The translations under genes and the position numbers were made by a program. Shown piece after piece: positions 11,215 through 22,083 of a stretch of DNA of 64,000 nucleotides (position 1 is its first letter; each line of letters opens with the position of its first letter). Source of the stretch: Chlorops oryzae (Eukaryota; Arthropoda; Insecta; Diptera; Chloropidae); assembly GCA_020466095.1 (NCBI GenBank), contig CM035807.1, forward strand, positions 42,357,725 through 42,421,724, read 5' to 3'. The notes under the pieces are model-generated. The model had not been told where the DNA came from and did not search any database. It saw nothing but the letters and a program-made list of their open reading frames with translations.

Positions 11215-12615
11215 GGGCCCTACTCTGTATTGCGATGCGCAAATCAATGCGATGCGCAAGTCGAATGCGATGCGCAAGGAAATCGCTACCCTGAATTGCT
11301 ATCGCATTTGTTTCCGCAAAAAAAAATGAAAAGGAGGCAACACTGTTTTTCGAAGTTGAAAATGAATTTCGAAATGTCAAAATATATTGTTTTGATGGAG
11401 AAGATTTATCGGTTTCTTAACCAAAAGCAGCTAGTCAAGGTGTTTAAACAAGGTGCAAGGACTATGTCGCATGCTTCGTATTCATTTTTGTCAAATAAGA
11501 ATTGTAAATATTGACGTATGTTTGTTTACATTTCTTATTCATGATACAAGAAAACAAGATAGCGCCATTACGGGTGCCGCTATTTTGTAGCATTGGGTAT
11601 GAGAGCGAAGATGACGTATTACCTACAAGAGACATAGGCATTATTGTTGTTTTCCATACTATTAAATGATTTGTTATGTTTTAATGCCAATATAACTGTT
11701 ATTTTTATTTATTTATAACCGATTTTTACATTACTATGTAAAGAAATGTTGTAAAAAAAGTACTTAATTCTGGTTTTACAAAATAATAACTTTTTTATTT
11801 ATGATTTCTCGTGCAAAGAATCATTTGCTTGAGGTTTGAAGCATTTTGCATTGGTTTGCCTAGGCGATCACATCGTGAGCTTGAAAAATAACAAAGCCAA
11901 AACTTTTATTTTGTTTGAAACCAAAAGTTTCAATATTCCTTAAAACACTTCTTTACAAAAAAGTATAAAAATCAGTTATCTAAATTTGCAAATAAAATAA
12001 AAATTCGCATCAAAATATGAAAAGTCGGTTTAACATACAAAAAAAAAAAAAAAACAACAACGATTCTCTCTTTTGGATGTGGTACGTGAAGTTGCGCTTT
12101 CTTGTTTTCTTGTATCATGGATTTAATTAACGTTTCTTTGCTTACGGTATTTTTGAATATGAAATTTGAATTTAAAAATGAGAAAGTGTGATGTTTCCGA
12201 AAATTAAATGGACCTCGCTTTTACGTTCCTCGATGCTATATATATATGCTTCATATTATAAAAAAAAGAATAGTAAATAAAAATGAATTATGTAATTAAC
12301 AATTACATATAACCCTGTTAGCTCCTCTTTTAATAAAATAATTAAAATAAACAATGAAAGTAATTAAAAATTGCACTTATTAAGACAATTTACTCACATC
12401 GCATTACCTTTCCGCAAGCCAAACAGTTGGCGAATGAAATTTGCGACAAAAGGGTTGTTTTGACACTCGCTATCGCATTTCAGAGTACCGTGAAACTGAG
12501 GGATTAGCGGAAATTTCGAATATCGAAAATTTCAAATGCGGTTATCGCAATACAGAGTACCGATTACTCGATTTTGCGCATTTTTTTTGTCGCATCGCAA
12601 TACAGAGTAGGGCCC
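11215..12615. mobile_element. PIF/Harbinger-like non-autonomous element
   Basis: Inverted ends GGGCCCTACTCTGTATTGCG lie inside the right arm of the Tc1 element and are flanked by CTG at 11212-11214 and 12616-12618. The intact Tc1 arm on the left shows the uninterrupted sequence, so the boundaries are well supported. A 3-bp duplication and a GGGCCC tip fit PIF/Harbinger, although that family usually prefers TAA/TTA. GCGATGCGCAA blocks repeat near the left end and similar GCGATG/GCGATA blocks near the right. No transposase is recognised, and a smaller inverted-repeat element sits inside. Confidence 0.7.
11541..12118. mobile_element. MITE nested in the Harbinger-like element
   Basis: ATGATACAAGAAAACAAG at 11541 is repeated as its reverse complement ending at 12118, and the similarity extends to AGCGC. 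The interior is AT-rich and non-coding. The target duplication is too short to fix from this copy alone, so the family is left open. Confidence 0.55.
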
Positions 12616-12788
12616 CTGTTTTATGTGTATCTTCTTCGTTCCTCATTTTTGGTTTTTCTCGTTTCGCTTTAATAGTCATGCTACACCAACAACACATAGT
12701 GCGGCTAATTCACTGGACACGAGTGTATATAGCCCAAATTATTCCAAAGTAAACTTAAAAAAAAAAAATTTAAAATACAAAATCCTAA

Positions 12789-12958
12789 GGGTCCATTTAC
12801 ACTTATGACGTTTGACATCAAAAAAATTTGACTTCAACATTTAAAATGCTTTTTCGATTCAAAAAACAATTTCGATGTCAAAAATTCTTACGTGTACACT
12901 TTTTGAAGATTCTTTTGACATAGATTTTGACAAAATTGTCAAATGTGTAAATGCCCCC
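12789..12958. mobile_element. short Harbinger-type MITE
   Basis: The ends are GGGTCCATTTACAC and, inverted, GGGGGCATTTACAC. TAA flanks the element on both sides (12786-12788 and 12959-12961), the preferred duplication of PIF/Harbinger elements. The 170-bp interior has TTTGACA/TGTCAAA blocks and no coding capacity. Confidence 0.7.
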
Positions 12959-13134
12959 TAATATTGTTTCATATTTTCTTGCTATTTGTTGTCTTTTTAT
13001 TTATAAGGTATCTACTGTATATGAATCCAGGGGCAATTTATGCTGTGTTAAAAGGGAACATAAAAGCTTACTAAACCCAGAATTTCAATAATTCGATTAT
13101 AACATTTATGTTTTGAGAAATAACATATTAAGTA

Positions 13135-13380
13135 GGTAGGTAGGTAGGTTGAAGTGGCTGCCACTTAGGCCGTTAATCTGCCCATTGTGATACCATGGAG
13201 GTTTTCTTGTGTTTGTGTAAGTGTATTGTCTTATTATGTAGTGTGCCCCTAACAAGCGATTTTTGAAAAACCAGTGCTAGGCTTGGAACATTACACTCCG
13301 TTTCGCCTGTGCCAGGAATCGAACCTCGGACCCTGGGATCAAGAGCATAGCACGCATCCTCTACGATATCCCAGAGCCAC
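13135..13380 (-). mobile_element. tRNA-like SINE with target-site duplication
   Basis: Read on the minus strand, the head carries a perfect B box, GGTTCGATTCC, in a tRNA-like context (CAGGGTCCGAGGTTCGATTC). The tail is an array of CCTA repeats, seen as GGTA on the plus strand. The 13-mer AACATATTAAGTA at 13122-13134 matches AACATATCAAGTA at 13381-13393 with one mismatch, as expected after target-primed insertion. The A box is weak. The short ORFs across this region are meaningless translations of the tRNA-like head. Confidence 0.7.
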
Positions 13381-13607
13381 AACATATCAAGTAAGAAAAA
13401 CATTGACTGAACTGACAGGTTTTAAATCCGCCCTACCTGTAACCGCCTCTGCCCTACCTTGAATTCAGCTCTAGCTACGGCCCTGTCTATCGCTAGCTTG
13501 CGCCACTTTGTGGGTTGACCCTCAGCTTTGCGCAGAGCGATATCGTAAACAACGAGGTGTGAACTAGGTGAGAACTTTAACCAATACCCCGTCAAGGGGA
13601 CGTTAAA

Positions 13608-15198
13608 TTTTTTTTTTTTTTTTATAACTTCAATTTATTATATTTAATCTGTTTAATTCAAACAATAAGTACTACGTATGACTGAATAAATACCGAACTT
13701 GATCGGGGCTACCCAGTGGTAGCCACCACTACAAAAGAAAAATAAGCTCTAAATGCTTATTTTTATTTTTTTAACAATTTAAAGATTGAAAATTGAAAAT
13801 CTGTACGGCAGGTCTGATGTAGAGAAGCGTCTTAATCTGCGGATGTTGTTTGAACCGTCGACCAGTTCAAGCGCAAGAGGATTTGGATGGGCAGCAACAC
13901 GAATGCGATAGTAAGTGCTGATTTGCTGTATATACTCATATACAGCAGAAACGCCGAGGTCACGATGAAGGAGATCGTTGGTTACATATTGGGGAGCGTT
14001 TACAATTAGGCGAAGAGTTTTTGACTGAAATCTCTGTAATATACTTAGATTGGATTTGGCTGAGGTACCCCAAATGGAAATACCATATGTCCATATAGGC
14101 TTAAGTACCGATTTATAAAGGAGGACTTTGTTATCGAGAGATAGCTTTGACTTGGGGTTAAGCAACCAATATAACGACCGAAGCTTAAGCCCTAGTTGCT
14201 TTCGTTTCATAAAGATATGATGGCGCCAGATGAGACGACGATCGAAGTGTATGCCTAAGTATTTGACGTTGTCACATTGAGGAAGTTCTGCGTTGTTCAG
14301 TCTTACTGGAGGACAGTTGCCATGTCGGAGTGTAAACGTAATTTGAACCGATTTACTTTCGTTAGCTCTTATACGCCAGTCGTCAAGTTTTTGCGTAGCT
14401 GTTGCAGGGACTGTACATTTGGACATCACTACAGTATCATCCGCAAACGTTGCAGTGTGCGTATCTGAAGTAAGAGGAAGGTCAGCTGTGAACAAAGTAT
14501 ATAGAGTTGGACCCAATACACTACGCTGTGGAACTCCAGCTTCTATCGGGTATAATTGTGTTTGCTGGTCGTTGACTTTTACCATGAAATGTCTATTTTG
14601 CACATAGGACTTTAGAATCGAAAAATAGGCGTGGGGTAGCATTATTATTAGCTTATAAAACAGGCCAGGGTGCCATACTTTGTCGAATGCTTGTGCAATA
14701 TCAATGAAAGCGGCAGTGCAATATTCTTTTTTTTTCCAAGGCTGTTCTGGCATATTGATAAACTCGATTTACTTGTTCTATTGTAGAGTGTTGTTCTCGG
14801 AATCCAACTTGGTGTGCGGGTACAAGGGAACGTCGTTTAATTACGCGTTTCAATCGCTTAAGGAGCAGTCTTTTAAATACTTTTGACAACACGGGTAGCA
14901 TGCTGATGTGTCTGTAGGACCTTAATTGCTCAGCAGGATTCCCTGGTTTTGATATTAGGATAATCGTGGCCACTTTTCATTGGGAGGGGTAGTGTTCATG
15001 TGTGATAGTTGCATTAAACAATTGATTTATAAATTGAAATCCTTCATCAGGTAGCTCTTTCAGCACTTTGCCAGTTATCAGGTCGTATCCAGGGGCTTTT
15101 CTACCATGAATTTTTTTGTTAATGATGCATTTAACCTCGCGATAGGACGAAGCTGGAATCGGGAGGTCTAACTGGTGCGGAGTGTCGAGGAAGTCCAT
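13608..15198 (-). pseudogene. jockey-type non-LTR element, 3' part (RT)
   Basis: The minus strand encodes the reverse transcriptase of a jockey-clade element. Present are the palm lead-in SKPGNPAEQLRSYRHISMLP, the motif A region AFIDIAQAFDKVWH, motif B EAGVPQRSVLGPTLY and the catalytic FADD at TATFADDTVVMS, followed by the thumb and C-terminus ending near 13779. A T run at 13608-13623 is the poly(A) tail on the minus strand. A frameshift near 14730 and another near 14975 break the frame. The 5' part continues at 32627 beyond LTR element A, which inserted into the region just upstream of the RT fingers. Confidence 0.85.
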
Positions 15199-15711
15199 TG
15201 TTGTGAGGATTTTTCCGAAATCCCTCACTCGCCTATCGGACCGAATTTTCTAAAGGAAACGCTCTTTAGTTTTATAATTTATCATTATTTATTTAACGAT
15301 TATCTACAACTGTTAACTGCAACTTATGTTTAGCAACTGATTTCAACTGATTCTTAGTTTAGAATACAAAAGCTTATATACTAATTATTCTATATATTTA
15401 AACCTAAGTCTGCGCTCTGCAGACGCTGATTTGTTCTTCGGGAACGGTGTCATGGGCCTGCTGACGCATGCTGATCTGTGCAGGTGTGCTTCCGGGTTTG
15501 TTGGTCGTTTTGTTCCCACGAACATTCGATTCTCATATTCGCATAATTCGCATGCTCGGCGATTCTGCGTAAGGTCACCTATGTTGTAAAGTTGCACTTG
15601 GCACGCTTGTATGAAGGTCCAGAATGCCAGCTTGCACTTTTGGCCGTCTGCCGTCGCTAGCGGTATTTCGTAAGCTACAAGATGAGCTGCTCTGCTGTTT
15701 GACTCATAACA
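15199..15711 (-). repeat. 3' LTR of element A
   Basis: This 513-bp LTR begins TGTTGTGAGG and ends CTCATAACA in plus-strand terms. It differs from its partner at 32114-32626 at only three positions, all near its right end. A CAG/CTG-flanked GC-rich block (CTGCTGACGCATGCTGAT) is also found, diverged, at about 55725. The frame open at 15385-15828 crosses the LTR border and is probably not a gene. Confidence 0.95.
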
Positions 15712-15726
15712 TCCCTCCCCCTTTTG
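15712..15726 (-). other. polypurine tract of element A
   Basis: Immediately next to the 3' LTR, the minus strand reads AAAAGGGGGAGGGA. This is the purine run from which plus-strand DNA synthesis is primed in LTR elements. Confidence 0.8.
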
Positions 15727-16150
15727 AAGACGATGCCACGTTTTGGCATTCAAATTAACGGTGGAAGGTAAGTTTGTCATTGCTATTGTAAGGATTGCCG
15801 CAAAAGCCATCTTAGTGTTTTGAGTCATCTGTTATAGGAAGATTGGCTGCTTGTTGGGATCCGACAGGAAAACTATTTATTTGGTCCAAAATTTTAAGTG
15901 GTTTAACTTTCATATTTTTTTGTTGGTGCAACTCTGGAACTGCTCGAACTTCCGACTAACGTTTTGAGTTTTCTTGTTTCTGGTTCTGGTAGGTGATGAC
16001 CTTACGCCATATTGGTTAATTACGAAGCTTGTGGTCAGCATGGTCAGCATCCCATCGATGTCCTCTCCTGCGTCATTCTGCTATAGATTCGATTGAGACA
16101 GTTGGAGTGTGTTTTTATCACTATTTAATTTGATTTTTTTTTTCATACTT

Positions 16151-16186
<36 letters not shown>

Positions 16187-17623
16187 ATGGGTTTCTCATG
16201 TTCAATTTATTTATTATTTTTCTTTCTTTTTTTTTTTTTTTTTTTCATTAAATATTTTCTTTGTTTCAACTGTCTCCCACCTGTAATTTACAAAAATTTG
16301 ACTTACAGATTATAATCTATATTTTAATTTTATAATATAATAATTGTATAATATTCTTAATTATATAATTCAGTTTAAAGCTACTAATTTTTCGATTTTT
16401 CTTACAACTATATACATATATGTTATCGAAATTTTAGTCTTTTACTATTAGTATGATCTATTTAAATTTCATGATTTCGAACATTTTGAATTTTAAATTT
16501 TGTATGTTTTTTCCTCAGAATATTTTTCCATTCAAATATGTACAGTCGAACTTCCGTGTAGTGAACGTCTATACAATGAAGTTCTCCCTACTCTGAAATA
16601 ATTTCAAACGCACAGCTTTTTCGTTCCACTTTCAGTGTACGTGTAAATAATTTCTGTAAAATGAAATTTCTATATAATGAAGTGATTTTCTTGTCCCGTG
16701 CGACTTCATTATAAGGAAGTTCTACTGTATATATATAATATTTTTTTTTTTTTTTTTTTTTTTTAAATAATTTTGAATGATTTTATATATTTTATATTTA
16801 TAATTTTTTGAATAATTCGCTTTTCTTTTCTTTAAACTTTGAAGTGCAACTAGTGGGAAATTACTCCTTTTGTTTTATGTGAAGTGTAATGTCAAATTTT
16901 GTTAATTTAGATACTTGATTTTTTTTTATTTTATTATTTTTTTTTTTTTATATCGCAATTTTTCTCTTTTTAATTTTATTTTTCTCTTTTTTTTTTTTTT
17001 CTTACCAAACACTCTTCCCCTCTTCTTAGTTTGGTATCTAAATTGAACTTAGGAATTTCAACACTTTCAATTGAGTTTCCAAATTTTAGAAGGGAAATTT
17101 AACGTCTGATATCCATCGTTAAGCCTCATTGGTCTTCCTGAAAAGAAAAAGAAAACATGAAATTATTCCCTACCTGTGCTACAACTATTCTCTTGTCCCT
17201 GCCTTTATTTTGGCTGTCCAAATTGAACTTGACAATTTTGAATTTTTGCATAACTGCTTTCGAACTTGACCTATTTCCTTTTGACTGTCTTTTATTGGTT
17301 TGAGTTCAATTATTATTTTCTTATTTTTTCCAATATTGCAATGTCAAGTGCACTATAAAAAAATTGTGTTTGTTCATCAAGATTTAGTTCGCGGCTAGCT
17401 TCTACTATTCAAAAATTAAAAAAAAAATTATTTTGCTTTTATTGTGTCTTCGCTTGTTTTGATATGCGAGCACTTTTGTCTTGAACAGAAAATTGTTAAA
17501 TTTTTTATTTTTTTAAGATATGTAATTGTCGCGTGGTGGAGCTTAATTTCTGGTAGCGCCATTTTGAAATAGGATCGCTTCGAAAATAAGAAAAAGCAAA
17601 GAATGAATTTATTCTATAAATTT
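15727..17623 (-). other. long AT-rich 3' untranslated region of element A
   Basis: Between the PTP stop and the polypurine tract lie about 1.9 kb rich in T runs (for example near 16150, 16230, 16745 and 16990), with no credible ORF on the coding strand. No env gene is visible in the place where errantivirus-type relatives would keep one. A small TA-flanked MITE is inserted at 16543-16727. Confidence 0.7.
16543..16727. mobile_element. 185-bp pogo/mariner-type MITE
   Basis: The ends CAGTCGAACTTCCGTGTA and, inverted, CAGTAGAACTTCCTTATA are flanked by TA at 16541-16542 and 16728-16729. The interior repeats the theme ATACAATGAAG/TATAATGAAG. TA duplication and a CAGT tip fit the Tc1/mariner/pogo group. 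It lies in the 3' UTR of element A. Confidence 0.75.
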
Positions 17624-18480
17624 TCATTTAAGTAGTACTTTAAGGGCCTGGTAACAAAATATGTATTGTGTGGCGTTTGGAATTGCTTGCGCCCTTTGTG
17701 CACGTATTTTGTTTACTATTTCCCGTACCTTGATGTTCTTTTTATTTTCTTTCAAATCTAAGGCGATATTTAAAGCTATAAAAACGCATGTTCTGCATAT
17801 GCCTGCAGCGCAATGAACTATCATCGGCGGCGGATTTGTTATATTAGTAGTTAACCTCTTTTGATTTTCCTTAACTAATCTTATAAATTGCCATAATAAT
17901 TTAGCATTTGGTATGCCTTGATCGACCCAGCACCTAAATTGCCAATGGTAAATTGTTCTAGAAGTTTCTGATTTTTGATCGTATAGTTCTAATTCCGTAC
18001 AAACAAAATTCTTGTTTTCATTTTTATTGAGCGTTTTAACGCGAAATTGGGAAAATATTTTGGTGGAATTTACGTCAGCTTCCAGTATCTAGCACACTCT
18101 CTCGACTTCGTGAGCATAACTATGGTATTACAATTTTGTTCCCATACCATTTGAAATAAGTCTTGTATGGAATTTTCGAGAGGTCCCTGCGTAGCTATAT
18201 ATGACTTCGTCTTTTTGTATCCATCCACAAAACTAGCATGAATATATCCTGTCATGTTCTCGTGTTGTCGTGATATTTTTACACGACTGTGGTCAAAACA
18301 AGGCACGTTCCTATAGCGATTTTTTTCTGAATTTCTTAGAAAATGTTTAAAAGATCCCTTGACTGGAATTCGAATCAATTGTGCATGCTCTTCGGTTAGC
18401 TTGCGATTAATATCTTCTGCCTCTTTCCCTGCTTTTATGTATTGAATGTTCGCTTTTTCCTGATTGACTTTTAACAAATT
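17624..18480 (-). pseudogene. protein tyrosine phosphatase domain fused to Pol
   Basis: A complete classical PTP fold can be followed on the minus strand. In order: the KNRY substrate loop (EKNRYRNVPCFDHSRV, about 18300-18335), YIHASFVDGY, the conserved YIATQGPL, MVWEQNCNTIVMLTK, CARYW, a WPD-like loop WVDQGIP near 17920, the catalytic signature IVHCAAGICRT near 17800 and the Q-loop QYIFCYQAL. The nucleophile Cys, the signature Arg and the general-acid Asp are kept. Two glycines usual around the signature are Cys here, and Pro of WPD is Val. The frame is shared with the integrase tail upstream, so the protein would be a Pol-PTP fusion. An indel near 18072 breaks the frame in this copy. The stop is at 17624. 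Origin, host or viral, is not resolved. Confidence 0.85.
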
Positions 18481-18728
18481 TCTGTGGAAGGATTTTTCTT
18501 TGCCCTTGATTAAAATTCTAGCATTTACAGAAGTGGGGAAGTGATACAACTCTATAAGGTCCCTCCCAAATAGGCGAAAATTTATTCTTTCTGGTTTGGT
18601 TTTTCAGCCAGACCTTATGTCCTACCTTAAATTCTCTAATTTTCGATCCCTTATCATAGTATATTTTCGAATTTTGCTTTCCTTTTTCTTGATTAAGTCG
18701 AACTAATTCATGCGTTCTTTGAATCTGG
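18481..18728 (-). pseudogene. integrase C-terminus of element A
   Basis: After the B insertion the integrase of element A resumes with RTHELVRLNQEKGKQNSKIY and VGHKVWLKNQ. Then comes the GPY/F-type module WEGPYRV, continued after a one-base frame change near 18560 by ARILIKGKEKSFHRNLLKVN. That last frame stays open into the PTP domain with no stop or start between them. This part would bind DNA non-specifically and help position the integrase. Confidence 0.8.
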
Positions 18729-19274
18729 TGTAGTGTATCCTTCGCGTAGAAGAATTAATATTTTTATTTTATAGTTTTTATTTCTTTATATCCTAAAGGT
18801 TTTTATTTTGTTATGTCCCGCTATTGCTGAGCGGCAGGACTCGCAAATCTATTTGGCGGCTATCGCCCAATATCTCTATATTTATACGGCGGAGATACGC
18901 CAAAGGAGTCAGCGACTAGCGCTTAATTCACCTTTTTATATTATCCGGCGAAAGGTGCGCCAAATCGAGAATGGATAAGCAAAGGGTTTCGCATGTAAAT
19001 CCAATCTGAAGTTCCAACTGAACTTCAAGCTTTATTTATATCAAAAATATGTTAAGTAAGCATAAATGAATTACAATTGGAAAATATAGAATCTTATGAA
19101 TTAGCTTGTGAGGTATGCTGACAAAACACTTTCCCACGATTCGACGACGCTGCCTGCAAAATATGTTGCTCATGCAATGAGTGCAGCTTGCAAAGAATTT
19201 GGTCATATGAAACCATTTATGTCGTGAATGAAGTGGAAAAATGAGTTTGTGCGTTCGTGTGTATACATACTACA
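18729..19274 (-). repeat. 3' LTR of element B
   Basis: It begins TGTAGTGTATCC and ends ATACATACTACA. It is nearly identical to 24995-25541. The next bases inward, CCCTCACCCTCT at 19275-19286, are the polypurine tract when read on the minus strand. Confidence 0.95.
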
Positions 19275-19528
19275 CCCTCACCCTCTAGAGAAAAAAAAAA
19301 AATTGCTGTTTTTTTTTTGGTTTTTTTTTTGTATATACATACGAAGTAGAAAATTATTTGTGTTAAGCATCTTAGAATATAGTATTGCCTTAAAATCTAA
19401 ATTTCGCCTTAAAAGTTTAATTATCGTGTAAAATTTTACTTATCGCATGATTCTAACTAATGCTTAATATATAGTATCTATAGTTTGTGTATTTTCTTAC
19501 TCACATAGTTTTAAATTGTTGTTATGCA

Positions 19529-20628
19529 CTAGTTTCTTTTATTCTTATACAATATTACTGAATTAACACCTTGTCGTTCTAATATCTTAAAAGGACCTTC
19601 ATAAGGACTGTCTAATTTCTTACCTGCATAATTTCTTAAGAAAACTAGGCTACCTATCTTAAATTCAATAGGATTTGAAATCTTGTCATAACATTCTTTA
19701 TTTTTAATTTTTGAGTTAATCAAATACTTTCTGGCATTCTCATGTGCGTTTTGTAATCTCACTTTGAGCTCATTTTGAAAACGATCAAAATTGTAAATAG
19801 GTTCGTTACTGTAAATCTTTGTTGGCAAGCTTGGTAATCTTCCAAATATTAATTCAAAGGGGGTGTATTTTGTGCTCGTATGTGGAGTGGTATTATAAGA
19901 GAACGTATAGTAAGGTATATTCTTATCCCATTCTGCGTCTTCAGTGCAACATAAAAGATATTCGTTGAAAACTCTATGATTTCTTTCTATTCCACCTAAA
20001 GATTCGTGGTGATAGGTGTTGAGGTTTTTTGTTCAATGTTTAATAAACTACAAATTTCTGAAATAGTTTGATTTACAAATTCTTTTCCCATATCTGTTTT
20101 CATTGTTTTTAAATGACCATATTTTAAAATGAATTTTTCTACTATCGTTTTTGCTACTTCTAATGATTCTTTAGATGTCATAGGGAAAGCTTCGACGTAT
20201 TTGGTTAAGTCGCATTGTAGAGTTAAAATATATCTGAAATTATTTGATGGGCGTAAGGGTCCTATTGTGTCAATTGATACTACTTCAAAAGGAATAGAAG
20301 GGGTTTCAGTGGTTATCATCTTCTCTTTAGTATGTACGGTAATTTTATTTTTCTTGCAAATTTCGCAATTTTGTATGAATTTCTTTACCATTTTATTCAT
20401 ACCTTTCCAGACATAGCGTTGTTTCAACTTAGCTATTGTCCTGTTTACACCGGTGTGACCTCCGAGTAAAGATAAATGATTTTCTTTAATGAAACGTAAC
20501 TGATCAGGTTCGTTATTAATTGATTCGGGGGGTTTGAATAAAATAATTGTTATGGGAGTGCACAATCCCTTATTCATGTGTTTCTGCAATGTCTCTTCAT
20601 ATAAAATTTTTAATTCTTGTTGACTCAT
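19529..20628 (-). pseudogene. integrase of element B
   Basis: The N-terminal zinc-binding part has HLSLLGGHTG and CEICKKNK. The catalytic core shows the first Asp in VVSIDTIGPL and the second in MKTDMGKEFVN. A one-base deletion near 20012 then shifts the frame, so the catalytic Glu (in GGIERNHR) lies in the following frame. The C-terminal part at 19529-19828 carries the chromatin- or DNA-binding tail with PYEGPFKIL. The enzyme would insert the element's cDNA into the genome, but this copy is broken at the core. Confidence 0.85.
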
Positions 20629-20639
20629 AGATTAAAATA

Positions 20640-22031
20640 CTAGGTCCTTCTTGAAAGAGCTAGCTTACTTATGCCATTGCTTTGTAGTACTGGAATCAGC
20701 TTCTCCAAGACCTGGCTTGTGCAGTATGGTTTATCGCTTGATTCAATCAAAACAATGTTTTTAATTATGGCAAAAGTCTGCAGATTTTTACGCTTTGTAC
20801 ATTTATTCTCCCCTTGTGTTTGCACAAATTTAAGAATTGGCAAATTTCGTACATCCGAAATAGATATGCATTCCCACATGTGCGGATAGCTAATCCTCTT
20901 TGTGGGGGTAGGTGTTCTATTTGGACGGGTCACATTTTTATTTGTACTTCTAGTTATTGCTGCAATGCATGGTATCAAAGTTTTTAATTCATTAGAATTT
21001 ACTGGAGTTCTAGAAAGTGCATCAGCATTAGTGTTTAATTTTCCTTGTTTATAAATAATTTCAAAATCATATTCCATGAGATCCATTCGAATTCTGGTGA
21101 GTTTTGAAGAGGGGTTTTTGTGTTTAAACAATGAAACTAATGGTCTATGATCTGTTACTATTTTGAAAAATTTACCATATAGGTAGGGTCTAAAATGATT
21201 TATTGCCCAATGAATGGCTAAAAGTTCTTTTTCTATTATCGGTTTATTCAGTTCATGTTTGTTTAAAGATCTACTGGCATATGCAATAGGAAGATCGGAT
21301 CCTATGGTACCTTGAGAAAGTACTGAACCAAGGGCGTAGTTTGAGGCGTCTGTGGTTAGAATGAATTCTTTTTGAAGATTTGGATATTGTAAGATTGGTG
21401 GGTTAATGAGTGAGTTTTTAAGTATTTGAAATGATTTTTCACATTCAGGGCTCCAATTAAAAACTACGTTCTTTTTGAGTAAATTATTCAGGGGGTTTGC
21501 CATTTCTGCAAAGTTTTTTACGAATTTTCTATAATAATTGCAAAATGCAACGAATCTTCTTACTTCATTTGAATTTGTAGGTCTTGGAAAGTCTTTTACT
21601 ACCTTGCATTTTTCTGGGTCAGCTGTTACGCCAAGGTCTGTTATTTTATGACCTAAAAATATTACTTCGTTTTTAAAAAAGTTACATTTTGATGCATTTA
21701 ACTGTAAATTGTATTTTTGTAATCTTTGGAATACTTGTTGAAGATTTGAATTATGCTCTGATATTGTTTTGCCAAAAACTATAATGTCGTCTATATATAT
21801 AAAGCATATATTGTCTAAGCCTGAGAGTGCTATTGTCAACATTCTTTGAAAACTGTTTGAAGCTAATTTTAATCCAAATGGAACGGTTTTAAAATGATAA
21901 TGTCCGTTGTTTGTTGAAAAAGCTGTTAAAGGTCTTGATTGTTTACTGAGCGGAATTTGATGGAATGAATTTGTCATGTCTAATGTGGAGAAATATTTAG
22001 CACCTTCTAATTTATCGAGTACATCCTCCAA
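20640..22031 (-). CDS. reverse transcriptase and RNase H of element B
   Basis: This frame covers most of the RT domain, from the DVLDKLEGAKYFSTLDMTNS motif through the catalytic YIDDIIVFG, the thumb, and the RNase H domain (TTDASNYALGSVLSQG, IIEKELLAIHWAI, VTDHRPL). It is typical of Ty3/gypsy Pol. The first RT motifs are in the preceding frame at 22084-23955. The break between them is one extra A in an A run near 22098. A further frame break near 20640 separates it from the integrase. Confidence 0.9.
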   Translation of the reverse strand: MEDVLDKLEGAKYFSTLDMTNSFHQIPLSKQSRPLTAFSTNNGHYHFKTVPFGLKLASNSFQRMLTIALSGLDNICFIYIDDIIVFGKTISEHNSNLQQVFQRLQKYNLQLNASKCNFFKNEVIFLGHKITDLGVTADPEKCKVVKDFPRPTNSNEVRRFVAFCNYYRKFVKNFAEMANPLNNLLKKNVVFNWSPECEKSFQILKNSLINPPILQYPNLQKEFILTTDASNYALGSVLSQGTIGSDLPIAYASRSLNKHELNKPIIEKELLAIHWAINHFRPYLYGKFFKIVTDHRPLVSLFKHKNPSSKLTRIRMDLMEYDFEIIYKQGKLNTNADALSRTPVNSNELKTLIPCIAAITRSTNKNVTRPNRTPTPTKRISYPHMWECISISDVRNLPILKFVQTQGENKCTKRKNLQTFAIIKNIVLIESSDKPYCTSQVLEKLIPVLQSNGISKLALSRRT

Positions 22032-22083
22032 TCTTGAAATGGGAAATTTGTCATCGACTAGTTTTTTATTTAGCTGGCGAAAA

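Larger units (their letters stand above)
9729..12725 (-). mobile_element. Tc1-like element with IR/DR termini, interrupted
   Basis: The ends read CACTCATGTCCAGTG and, inverted, CACTCGTGTCCAGTG, flanked by TA at 9727-9728 and 12726-12727. The inverted repeats are about 200 bp long. Each holds a second copy of the tip motif further in (GTCCATAGAATTAGCCGCAG on the left), the inverted/direct-repeat arrangement known from Sleeping Beauty-type Tc1 elements. The right inverted repeat is split by a Harbinger-like insertion at 11215-12615. The element carries a dead transposase on the minus strand. Confidence 0.85.

Noticed and set aside
15385..15828. 147-codon ORF with a hydrophobic start across the LTR border of element A
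   Set aside because: It crosses the polypurine tract and LTR edge, and its LTR part recurs at the other LTR without the start. Probably chance.
16109..16315. Phe-rich membrane-like ORF
   Set aside because: It is read through T runs in the 3' UTR of element A on the non-coding strand.
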